From Aliiglaciecola sp. CAU 1673 (GTDB lineage Bacteria > Pseudomonadota > Gammaproteobacteria > Enterobacterales > Alteromonadaceae), in NCBI RefSeq assembly GCF_029223185.1, contig NZ_JARHUG010000003.1, positions 223,987-287,986 of the forward strand: DNA of 64,000 bases. Reading direction: 5' to 3'. This document shows, one piece after another, positions 56,068 through 63,877 of the stretch. The translations under genes and the position numbers were made by a program. A model generated the notes under the pieces. That model did no database searches. It saw only the letters and a program-made list of their open reading frames with translations, and was not told where the DNA came from. Each line of letters starts with the position of its first letter. Position 1 is the first letter of the stretch.

Positions 56068-57139
56068 AAACAACATGCTGCGGTGGCTAGCGGGGCAGGC
56101 AGGCTTTATTCGGGATGCTAAGTCAGGTCTTCTGCCTCTTGTCTCACAGGCTACTGGGGAGAAACAACAGCTAAGCCCCAGAGTGTTGATCTTATCAAGG
56201 CAATTGTTTTACCGCGCTAAGGCTGAGTTTCCGATTAGTAATCCTCTGCATCTGGATAAAGCCGTCAGACTGAATGCTGCTCAGTATTGTCCGTTTCCAA
56301 ATTTCCGCTTTTGTTATCTGCCTAAGTCCCTTGGAAAAGGTCGGACTCTTGTTTATTTCTGGTTTTATAAGGCTGAATTAGTGGAATCCATACCATCGGC
56401 CTGTTTTGATAGAACTCGGTTCCTGATCCCGGAAGACTTGATGCTTTGGTTGGCGCTGGAGCCGGGTGAGGACGCGGCAAACCAGGAAGGGGGCTTTCGC
56501 GTTGAAAAAGAGGAGAGCGGTTTATTTGTATGCCAAAGCCTTTCGAACTCAGGCGAAGATGCAGGGCCACAAACCTATAACTTCGCCTCTAACGAAGCTG
56601 GTTTACTATGGGCCTTAGGTAAACCTTGGCATTGGCTTAAAGCGTTACCGTTTTTGCGCTTTTCTAAAGCCCAGAAAGAACGAAAATTCAGTTTAAAGCC
56701 TAAGTTGCTGCTTGGTGTGTCCTTGACCATTACCGCTTATTTGTTGGCAACTTTGGCTCTGTCTTTTGCGGCTTTAACCATGAATCAAAGTCGCCTGGCC
56801 GATAGTCAGGAATTAATGCAAAGCTATTTTGCTGAGAAAAAAGTCCATGACGGCCTTCTGGCTGAGACCGAAAAACTAGAGGCTTTGATTGCCGGCATAA
56901 GATCCCCCGATGAAATATTTAGGATATTGGGTGCTGGTAGCGCAGAATATGTTATCCAGCAGATACGTATCAGTGAAGATCAGGTAGTAATGCGCGGTCA
57001 GGCAGACGATGCTGCAAAACTACTCAATGAGTTGCTAAGTGACGGACGTTGTCAACAGGCTCACTATTCGTCCCCCTTGAATGAAGACAGATTTACTAAA
57101 AAACAGGTATTTACAATTTCCTGTTATCTATCCAGGTAG
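56057..57139 (+). CDS. gspL: T2SS inner-membrane protein GspL-like
   Basis: About 360 aa from ATG 56057 (overlapping the gspK end by 11 nt); ATG 56075 is also possible. A cytoplasmic N-terminal region of about 215 residues corresponds to the actin-like GspL-cyto domain but is weakly conserved. One membrane helix (LLLGVSLTITAYLLATLALSFAALTM), a coiled coil, and a ferredoxin-like periplasmic domain ending QAHYSSPLNEDRFTKKQVFTISCYL. It links GspE to GspM. The call relies on layout and position more than motif. Confidence 0.75.
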   Translation: MISKNNMLRWLAGQAGFIRDAKSGLLPLVSQATGEKQQLSPRVLILSRQLFYRAKAEFPISNPLHLDKAVRLNAAQYCPFPNFRFCYLPKSLGKGRTLVYFWFYKAELVESIPSACFDRTRFLIPEDLMLWLALEPGEDAANQEGGFRVEKEESGLFVCQSLSNSGEDAGPQTYNFASNEAGLLWALGKPWHWLKALPFLRFSKAQKERKFSLKPKLLLGVSLTITAYLLATLALSFAALTMNQSRLADSQELMQSYFAEKKVHDGLLAETEKLEALIAGIRSPDEIFRILGAGSAEYVIQQIRISEDQVVMRGQADDAAKLLNELLSDGRCQQAHYSSPLNEDRFTKKQVFTISCYLSR

Positions 57140-57142
57140 TGC

Positions 57143-57709
57143 ATGAATACTTCGATGAAAAAATGGCTTAAGCAACCCAAACACCAAGTTTATGCTGTGT
57201 TACTTGGTATGCTGCTGCTGATTCAATTTGTTTGGCTACCCATTTATAACTTGCGAGCTGAGTGGTTGGATAGCTTGTCTTTCGTGCTGACACAAACCAG
57301 GGATGAAGACTCAATTCGACAAGCAACAGAACAGTTGCAAACCAATATTGATGCCCTTCGCAATAAACAGTCAAAGTTAGGAGCTTATTTCTCAGGAGTG
57401 CCAGGGCTTGCGCAAGAGCAATTGCAGTTCCTTAAGCAAATAGAAACCATGGCCGAAGAGTTAGGGATTGAGAAAGGTCGCCGTCAGTGGAAAACCTCAA
57501 ATATCGATGAGCAAATTACAGAAAGTCAACTGCAGATTCGCTTTACCGGCCGGGGCGCAGATTTACAAGAATTAGCGAAGCGACTGTCTGAATTTAAGCC
57601 AAAACTGCATCTGTCACAGTTGGTTCTGGCCAGGGACACCAACAGCTTGTATCAGGATTTTAATTTCGATTTGACCATTAGTTATTATCACCTGAAGAGG
57701 CCCTCATAA
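57143..57709 (+). CDS. gspM: T2SS inner-membrane protein GspM-like
   Basis: 188 aa. A short cytoplasmic N-terminus, one membrane helix (VYAVLLGMLLLIQFVWLPIYNL), a coiled coil (about 45-80) and a ferredoxin-like periplasmic domain (ESQLQIRFTGRGADLQELAKRLSEF). It partners GspL. Position 3 nt after gspL supports the call. Confidence 0.78.
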   Translation: MNTSMKKWLKQPKHQVYAVLLGMLLLIQFVWLPIYNLRAEWLDSLSFVLTQTRDEDSIRQATEQLQTNIDALRNKQSKLGAYFSGVPGLAQEQLQFLKQIETMAEELGIEKGRRQWKTSNIDEQITESQLQIRFTGRGADLQELAKRLSEFKPKLHLSQLVLARDTNSLYQDFNFDLTISYYHLKRPS

Positions 57710-57711
57710 CG

Positions 57712-58221
57712 ATGAAAGCCTCATCTGTCATCATGATCTTATTGCTACTGCTGTTAATCGACGGTGCTGCGTTGATAGGCCCACTATTGGGAACTACTAA
57801 AGAACTCGCGCTCCCCGAACCTGTGCACTCAGGCACTGATTCAAAGTCACAGGCAGACTACCAATTTAAACGTCAGGATATCTTTGCTGACAGAGAGCCG
57901 GAGGATACTGCAAAAACGGTAGAAGCGGCGGTACCCGAGATGATTGGGAAAGCGGCAATCCGTTTTGAACAGAATGAAGTCACCTTACTGGCGGTGTCAT
58001 CCGCTGGCCAGGACCACTATGCGACGTTTTCGGCAAGCACGCTGGGCCAGGCGGCCAAACTTGGCGATATAGTGCATGTACGTGCTGGTGAAAAAATCCT
58101 TGGTGCAACCTTGATCCGCATAGAAGGCCGCAGGGTGGTGGTGGAAGTGTCGGGTGATGAATATACGCTGGCCTTATTTGATATTGATAAAGAGCAACTA
58201 AAAAATGAAAGTGAAAGCTAA
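57712..58221 (+). CDS. gspC: short GspC-like (GspP-type) protein without PDZ
   Basis: 169 aa. An N-terminal membrane helix (SVIMILLLLLLIDGAALIG), a linker, then a homology-region-like beta domain (KAAIRFEQNEVTLLAVSSAGQDHYATFS...LGDIVHVRAGEKILGATLIRIEGRRVVVEV). GspC connects the inner-membrane platform to the GspD N0 domain. Typical GspC adds a PDZ or coiled coil for substrate selection; here the protein ends after the HR-like domain. Overlaps gspD by 17 nt. Confidence 0.75.
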   Translation: MKASSVIMILLLLLLIDGAALIGPLLGTTKELALPEPVHSGTDSKSQADYQFKRQDIFADREPEDTAKTVEAAVPEMIGKAAIRFEQNEVTLLAVSSAGQDHYATFSASTLGQAAKLGDIVHVRAGEKILGATLIRIEGRRVVVEVSGDEYTLALFDIDKEQLKNESES

Positions 58222-60313
58222 CCTCATCACCGCATTATCGGTGGCATTATTGACGGCTTGTACGGCAAATAATGCCAAGTTGCAGGTTCCCCAGTCCAAA
58301 CTTAACGCCTTTCCCGCCGCTTCATCTGAGAGAGAGGCTGACGACAACAGCCAAGGCCAAGTGGGCAGTTCATATGAATCTTTGCAGGTGGTACCCCAAA
58401 GTGCCTCGTCTGCGGTGCTTTCCTCAGAGAAACAACAAAAACAGCTGGGCTTAGGTGAGGCACCCACACTCACAGTAGCCATCAATAAAATGCGGGCAAG
58501 TGATTTTATTCATTTGGTATTTGGTCAGTATCTTGGACTGAATTACGTGATGGATGCGTCGGTGGAAAGTAACCAATCTGTCAATTTGTCTTTAAACTTG
58601 CAGGATAAAACCAGCCAGCAGCAACTTTATAAGATCGCCAACGAGCTGCTTTCACAAAACAATATCGCTGCCGAGGTGAAAGACGGTATCTTCTTTTTTT
58701 ACTATCAGCAAAACCGCTCTGCTAAAGGTGCTTTTGCTCTAGGAATAGGCCGGGAAGCTTCCGACATGCCCTTGGAAGCCTCAGAGCAGATTGCCCAGCT
58801 GGTGCCAATCTATTACGCCCAGTGGCAAAGTATTCAAGAAGTGGTCAGCACTTTGCTTAATGTTCGTTCAAAATGGGTACCCGAGCAAAACGCGGTGCTG
58901 GCGGTGGGCTCCAGAGACGAAATCAGTCGCTTTTTAAAAGTGGTAAATGCCTTTGATGTGCCCTCTGCAAAAAGCCGACACATAGGTTTGTTGAAACTCA
59001 CCTATGTTAATCCTGAGGAGTTTATTACTCAGGTTCAGTCACTACTCAGTGCTGAAGGATTGCCGACGGCAGAGGATAAGCAGGGGCGTTTAGCCCTATC
59101 ACCAATAGCCAGGCGTAATTCCGTGATTATTCATGCCGCCAGCGATGACTTAATCCAAAGGATAAAATACTGGGCCAAGCAAATTGATGTGCCAACCTCA
59201 GGCAGTGATAAGCGCTACTTCGTTTATTTCCCCGAAAACGCCCGTTCAGAAGAACTAGGTGCCAGCCTGGCGCAGCTGCTTTCTCTGGAATTGGATAACG
59301 AAATGCAAGGCAGCACTACCAGTATGTCCCCCAGGTCAGGTGGGCAAAACCAGCAGGATGGCTTTAACGCCGGCAATGCCGGTGGTACAGATAGCAGTTC
59401 CGGCCGCCAAAATCAGAAAGGTAATACCGGCTCCACTGGCACATCTATTAAAACCCGTGATCTCTCTATGGTTGTGGACTACTACCAAAACGCCCTTGTG
59501 TTCTACGCTACCCCATCGCGCTATCACGAATTGTTGCCGATGATAAAGCAGTTGGATGTATTACCTAAGCAGGTGGTGATAGAGGCGACAGTCGCCGAAG
59601 TAACCTTGGGCGATTCCTACACTCAGGGGCTTGAATGGTTTTTTAATAATGAATTGGGTAATGCCAGGGTAGAGCGCTCTTACAATATGAAAAACGGTTT
59701 GGCTTTCGCCCTGACCGGCGTGGATTATGGCGTGACCTTGTCTCTGCTGTCTTCTGACAGCAGGGTTAATGTACTGTCTAATCCCAGGGTTGTGGTAAGA
59801 GACGGGGAAGTGGCCAGCATCAATGTAGGCTCTCAAGTACCGGTGATTTCTCAGCAATCGTCCAACTTAGAAGGCAGTGGCAATACTTTGCTGCAAACTG
59901 TGCAATATCGCTCCACTGGTGTCAATTTATCGGTGACGCCTTACATTAACTCCAAAGGGGTAGTCTCATTGTTGGTTAACCAGTCGGTTAGCGATGCAAC
60001 ACCCAACGAATTATCCGATGTCAGTTCCCCCATTATTTCCAATCGCTCTATCACCACCCATGTACTGGCCAAAAATGGTCAAACCGTGGTGTTAGGGGGC
60101 CTGATTAGCGAAAGCAGCAATGACACCAATAGCGGTGTGCCGTTGCTAAGGGATCTGCCCCTGTTTGGCAATCTCTTTGAAAGTAAAAGTAAAGGCAGCT
60201 CCAAAGTTGAATTGGTGGTGCTGATTACGCCAAGAATTCTCAGTACCGAGGAAGAGATTGATGCCGTGCTCGATGCCTTTAGTGAGGGTATGCAAGAGTT
60301 GCGTATAAAATAA
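58205..60313 (+). CDS. gspD: lipoprotein secretin GspD
   Basis: 702 aa. The N-terminus is a lipoprotein signal (MKVKANLITALSVALLTAC, Cys 19), unlike most GspD, which use a separate pilotin; self-piloted liposecretins such as HxcQ are known. N0-N3 domains occupy about 90-430, with a Gly/Ser/Asn/Gln-rich insert at about 375-415. The secretin core (455-690) has VVIEATVAEVTLGDSYTQGLEW, VLSNPRVVVRDGEVASINVGSQVPV, LSVTPYINSKGVVSLLVNQ and the VLGGLISES...LPLFGNLFES end. It is the outer-membrane gate and the last gene of the gsp run. Confidence 0.94.
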   Translation: MKVKANLITALSVALLTACTANNAKLQVPQSKLNAFPAASSEREADDNSQGQVGSSYESLQVVPQSASSAVLSSEKQQKQLGLGEAPTLTVAINKMRASDFIHLVFGQYLGLNYVMDASVESNQSVNLSLNLQDKTSQQQLYKIANELLSQNNIAAEVKDGIFFFYYQQNRSAKGAFALGIGREASDMPLEASEQIAQLVPIYYAQWQSIQEVVSTLLNVRSKWVPEQNAVLAVGSRDEISRFLKVVNAFDVPSAKSRHIGLLKLTYVNPEEFITQVQSLLSAEGLPTAEDKQGRLALSPIARRNSVIIHAASDDLIQRIKYWAKQIDVPTSGSDKRYFVYFPENARSEELGASLAQLLSLELDNEMQGSTTSMSPRSGGQNQQDGFNAGNAGGTDSSSGRQNQKGNTGSTGTSIKTRDLSMVVDYYQNALVFYATPSRYHELLPMIKQLDVLPKQVVIEATVAEVTLGDSYTQGLEWFFNNELGNARVERSYNMKNGLAFALTGVDYGVTLSLLSSDSRVNVLSNPRVVVRDGEVASINVGSQVPVISQQSSNLEGSGNTLLQTVQYRSTGVNLSVTPYINSKGVVSLLVNQSVSDATPNELSDVSSPIISNRSITTHVLAKNGQTVVLGGLISESSNDTNSGVPLLRDLPLFGNLFESKSKGSSKVELVVLITPRILSTEEEIDAVLDAFSEGMQELRIK

Positions 60314-60578
60314 GGGCTGTGTTTTGTATGTTTTCCGTGTTTTTTCGGGACATTTTTACGCAATAAATATTTGTGGAGCATGGAATCCCTCACATATTCC
60401 CTGCGAAAATTTGCCAATGGCCACTTTTTGACTAAATTAGAGTATGTTTTTGCTGCCAATTGGGGTGTTGGCGCAAGTGAAAATATACCTTTGAGGTGAT
60501 TTTTTCGGCTTTTTTGCCCTGGGAATTCAAATTCTTGAATTAGCTATAAAAAATCTGTACCGTCTTTGCCGATGGAAG
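60314..60578. other. intergenic DNA between gspD and the surface-protein gene
   Basis: Part of a 385-bp gap. It is AT-rich with several T-runs but no convincing terminator hairpin after gspD and no gene. A TATAAA (60545-60550) preceded by weak -35 candidates could be a second promoter for the downstream gene. Confidence 0.4.
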
Positions 60579-60607
60579 TTGACACTGGTTGGAAACTTGT
60601 GTTCAAT
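60579..60607 (+). promoter_or_regulatory. promoter of the surface-protein gene
   Basis: TTGACA (60579-60584, perfect -35), 17 nt, TTCAAT (60602-60607, 4 of 6). The implied start near 60614 gives an 85-nt 5' leader. Confidence 0.55.
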
Positions 60608-60660
60608 TGGAACGGACTCGGGGTCTGGTCGTCTGGATTAGAAAACGAGCAGAACCCGAC

Positions 60661-60676
60661 GTTTTTCATGAAAAAC
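60661..60676 (+). repeat. palindrome in the 5' leader of the surface-protein gene
   Basis: GTTTTTCATGAAAAAC is a perfect 16-bp palindrome located 22 nt before the ATG, ahead of the AGAGGA ribosome-binding site. It could be a repressor operator or part of an mRNA-stabilising leader. Confidence 0.6.
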
Positions 60677-60698
60677 ACGATTTTGTAAGAGGACAAAC

Positions 60699-62450
60699 AT
60701 GAAATTACAAAAATCACTCTTGGCACTCGCTGTTGCAGGGACAATGACTGCAGGTAGTGCACTTGCTGCTAGCTCTAATATTTATGTACTGAACTGGGCC
60801 GCTGACGCTGGTGCCGCGGTAACTGGCGCTACTAACGGTAACCTTGCTGGCTATGCCGCTGACGGCAAAGGTGATGTGACTGTTGAGCGTCGCTTCACTA
60901 CCGGTGCTGACCTGGGTGTAGACCTGGGTAACGCCGCGTTGCCAAATCAAGGTCTGGCTGCTTTCACTCAGCGCGTAATCACCTATGCGTCTGCTGTGGC
61001 ACTGCAAGACAAGTCAACCATCCGCTACACCTTCACCAATGGTGGTTTGGAGCAGGATCCGACTTATTTCGTAGCGATTTGGGATGAGGCTGCTGCTGCC
61101 GGTGCTGGTGCGTTCAGATATGCTGGTACTACCAATGACTTCACTAACTCACCTAATGGCAATTACTACAGCGACCTGCTGATCGAAATCGATACCACCG
61201 GTTTCGCTGGCACAGAAACTGCTCTGCTGAGTGATGGTACTGCTAGTGCTCCAATTGCTAGTGATGCTCCATTGCCGGCCGGTACAGTTTTGTACCTGTT
61301 CAACGCCAATACCTTTGCTGCAGGCGACGTGGCTAATATCGTTGTAGAACAGGATCGTGCTGCTGGAGACAAAGTAACTGTTGCTATCTCTGATGCCCGT
61401 GACAGCGCCTCTAACCCTCTGGAAGCACCTAAGACTGTAGCTCCAGCCGACGTGGCGACCATGGTTAACGGTCTGACTCTGACAGTTAATACTGTGACTT
61501 CTACTATCGACGTAGAAGCAAGCCCAACTCGTACCGGTTTCGTGGAGACTACGCCAGACGTTCAAACGTCTCGCGCGACCATTCAGTTGGCTAACACCGC
61601 TGAATACACCTTTAACCTGGCTCAGGCTACTGATACCTACACCATGTCTGTTTCTCGCGATAACAGCACTGGTGTAAGCTCTGTTCAGTTGGGTGCTGCT
61701 GCCTTCACCAAGAACGCCACTACTGGTGTTTATGAACTGAGTGCTAACGCGACTACTAACCTGTTCGCTGCTGCCGTTAACAACGACATCAACGTGAACG
61801 ACGGTGCCGCTGACGGTACTGGTCAAAACGGTGTGGTAGATGCCACTAACAGCCCGCTGGAAACTGGTGCTTGGACTTTTGCGATGACCGTAAATCCTGA
61901 CCAGACCGACGGCGAGCCAGTTGATGTTGCTCAGTTCTCTCTGACTTCAGCCACCTCTCACGACTGGGTAATCAACGGTATGCAGGCCAAGGTACCTTAT
62001 GTGTACACTATCCCCAGCACTACTGGTTGGTCTTCTATCATCAAGTTCACTAACGAGTCTTCTGAGGCTGCCGAAGTGATCGTTGATGCCGTGGTTTACA
62101 ATGCCACTACTGGTCTGTCTGTAGCAGAAGTTAATAACCAGTTCACTAACGTGTCTCTGCCTACTTCTATTCCTGCAGACGGTCAGATGACTGTAACTGG
62201 CGCGACCATCGCTTCTGCTCTGGGTCTGGATGCCAACACTAACTACCACTTCGGTCTGACCTTTACTGTAATCGCTCCTCAGAACACTGTTCACCTGGAC
62301 GTACAGAACAAGAGCCCAGACGGCCGTGCTGCTGGTAAAGTGTTGTACAACATCAACCAGTCTGAAGTTCGCGTATGTGGCGACCTGGCTGGTGATGCTG
62401 GCGAACTGGATTGCGTAAGCCGCACCAAAGACAACCGCGTATGGCAATAA
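60699..62450 (+). CDS. abundant-type exported surface protein, candidate Slr4-like S-layer protein
   Basis: 583 aa. Sec signal peptide (MKLQKSLLALAVAGTMTAGS, cleaved after ALA). The mature protein is rich in Ala, Thr, Val, Asn, Asp and Gly, acidic, with only one Cys pair, near the C-terminus (VCGDLAGDAGELDCVSR). It looks beta-rich. The C-terminus is not an outer-membrane barrel signature. Codons are strongly biased (GCT, GGT, CTG, ACT, AAC), unlike neighbours, which indicates high expression. It has its own promoter, leader palindrome, good ribosome-binding site and strong terminator. It lies directly after an 11-gene T2SS-like run. Slr4-type S-layer proteins of marine Gammaproteobacteria have this kind of size and composition; identity with that family is inferred from memory and needs a search. 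Confidence 0.6.
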   Translation: MKLQKSLLALAVAGTMTAGSALAASSNIYVLNWAADAGAAVTGATNGNLAGYAADGKGDVTVERRFTTGADLGVDLGNAALPNQGLAAFTQRVITYASAVALQDKSTIRYTFTNGGLEQDPTYFVAIWDEAAAAGAGAFRYAGTTNDFTNSPNGNYYSDLLIEIDTTGFAGTETALLSDGTASAPIASDAPLPAGTVLYLFNANTFAAGDVANIVVEQDRAAGDKVTVAISDARDSASNPLEAPKTVAPADVATMVNGLTLTVNTVTSTIDVEASPTRTGFVETTPDVQTSRATIQLANTAEYTFNLAQATDTYTMSVSRDNSTGVSSVQLGAAAFTKNATTGVYELSANATTNLFAAAVNNDINVNDGAADGTGQNGVVDATNSPLETGAWTFAMTVNPDQTDGEPVDVAQFSLTSATSHDWVINGMQAKVPYVYTIPSTTGWSSIIKFTNESSEAAEVIVDAVVYNATTGLSVAEVNNQFTNVSLPTSIPADGQMTVTGATIASALGLDANTNYHFGLTFTVIAPQNTVHLDVQNKSPDGRAAGKVLYNINQSEVRVCGDLAGDAGELDCVSRTKDNRVWQ

Positions 62451-62476
62451 TCCTTCGGGACTATTGTTAAACGTAG

Positions 62477-62504
62477 AAAGGCCCGCATATGCGGGCCTTT
62501 TTTT
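62477..62504 (+). terminator. strong terminator after the surface-protein gene
   Basis: AAAGGCCCGCAT / ATGCGGGCCTTT (62477-62488 with 62489-62500) then further T. A fully palindromic GC-rich stem with a T-run. Confidence 0.93.
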
Positions 62505-62546
62505 GTCATTTAATACCTACGTATACCAGCCAATTACATACTGTAA

Positions 62547-62575
62547 ATGACATCGCATGGAGCTTTCCTTATAAT
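62547..62575 (+). promoter_or_regulatory. promoter of the glycosyltransferase gene
   Basis: ATGACA (62547-62552, 5 of 6), 17 nt, TATAAT (62570-62575, perfect). Start of transcription is near 62582, about 24 nt before TTG 62606. Confidence 0.75.
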
Positions 62576-62605
62576 ATGCGCCCAATTTTCATCGCGAGTT
62601 AGAAG

Positions 62606-63859
62606 TTGAAGGTTCTTTACCTACATCAGCATTTCACAACACCAAATGGTGCTTCAGGCACCAGATCCTATGAGGTGGCCAGCCGTTTGGTAGAACGAGG
62701 GCATCAGGTCACAGTGCTCTGCGGGAGTTTTGGTGCCGGCAATACAGGTCTGGACGGGCCTTTTAAAGGTGGTATAAGGTCAGGGATAGTTAATGGTATC
62801 AAGGTGATTGAGCTCGCCATTCCTTATTCTAACCACGATAGCTTCTTTAAACGGGCAAAAACATTTATCAGCTTTGCTCTTCGCACCATCCTTGTCGCGC
62901 TGAAAGACAGATATGATCTTGTGTATGCTACCTCCACGCCCCTAACCATAGCGGTACCTGCTCTGGCCCTAAAAATGTGGCGTAAAACCCCCTATGTTTT
63001 TGAAGTGAGAGATCTTTGGCCTGAGCTACCCAAAGCCATGGGAGTCATCTCTAATCCTCTGATACTGAAAGTATTGGATATCTTGGAGAGCTTAGCGTAT
63101 CGCTACTCCTCTCAAAATGTTGGACTCTCACCTGGAATGGTCGAAGGTATCCGCAGGAAGCAGCCAGGAAAGGTCAGTGCGATGATCCCAAACGGGTGTG
63201 ATATTGATGCATTTCAATCAGCGAGACTAATCAGGAGCCAAAGGATGGAAGGCGTTATTGGGCAAAAATGCCCTCTTGATAATTGGTGTGATCGTAAATT
63301 TAATTTTGTGTTTGCCGGTACTCACGGCATAGCAAACGGTTTGGAAGTACTGCTTGATGTAGCAAAAGAGATAAAGGACCAAGGTTTAGACACCATTGCC
63401 ATACATTTAATAGGCGATGGTATGTTGAAAGCCAGCTTGCAGAAGAAAGCGATTGAGATGGAGGTCAGTGATATATTGATTTTCCACCCCCCCATGCCAA
63501 AAACCGAACTTGTAACCTGTCTTGGTTTTATGGATGCAGGTCTGATGCTACTGAAAAATGTTCCGGCTTTCTACTATGGCACATCACCTAATAAGTTTTT
63601 TGATTATGTTGCTGCAAGCATGCCTGTTGTTTGTAACTATCCAGGTTGGATTTCGGAGATGATTACAGGATCAAGTATTGGCGCAACAGTAGCCCCTGAC
63701 GATCCAACAGCCTTAGCCAACGCATTAATCGAACTCAGTACTGTTTCGACAGATGAAATGACTCAGATAGCCGAACGCTGCAATATACTTTCACAGCAAT
63801 TTGACCGGGATAAATTGGCCCTGAAGCAGATAAATTTGATTGAGGGTTTTGCGACCTGA
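62606..63859 (+). CDS. glycosyltransferase family 4 (WbuB-like)
   Basis: 417 aa from a TTG start (MKVLYLHQHFTTPNGASGTRSYEVA), the usual N-terminus of WbuB-type transferases. GT-B fold with VFEVRDLWPELPKAMGV, FNFVFAGTHGIANGLEVLLDVA, IHLIGDG and the acidic C-terminal region (FYYGTSPNKFFDYVAASMPVV). It probably adds an amino sugar such as N-acetylfucosamine in O-antigen or capsule synthesis; specificity is uncertain. It has its own promoter and the insertion sequence begins 18 nt after its stop, so any downstream polysaccharide genes have been separated from it. Confidence 0.85.
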   Translation: MKVLYLHQHFTTPNGASGTRSYEVASRLVERGHQVTVLCGSFGAGNTGLDGPFKGGIRSGIVNGIKVIELAIPYSNHDSFFKRAKTFISFALRTILVALKDRYDLVYATSTPLTIAVPALALKMWRKTPYVFEVRDLWPELPKAMGVISNPLILKVLDILESLAYRYSSQNVGLSPGMVEGIRRKQPGKVSAMIPNGCDIDAFQSARLIRSQRMEGVIGQKCPLDNWCDRKFNFVFAGTHGIANGLEVLLDVAKEIKDQGLDTIAIHLIGDGMLKASLQKKAIEMEVSDILIFHPPMPKTELVTCLGFMDAGLMLLKNVPAFYYGTSPNKFFDYVAASMPVVCNYPGWISEMITGSSIGATVAPDDPTALANALIELSTVSTDEMTQIAERCNILSQQFDRDKLALKQINLIEGFAT

Positions 63860-63877
63860 TCGTTGACGTATTACAAG

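Noticed and set aside
61149..61826. Minus-strand open frame (225 aa) opposite the surface-protein gene
   Set aside because: It arises from the strong codon bias of the plus-strand gene; no ribosome-binding site or domain, and the product is Ser/Gln/Val low complexity.
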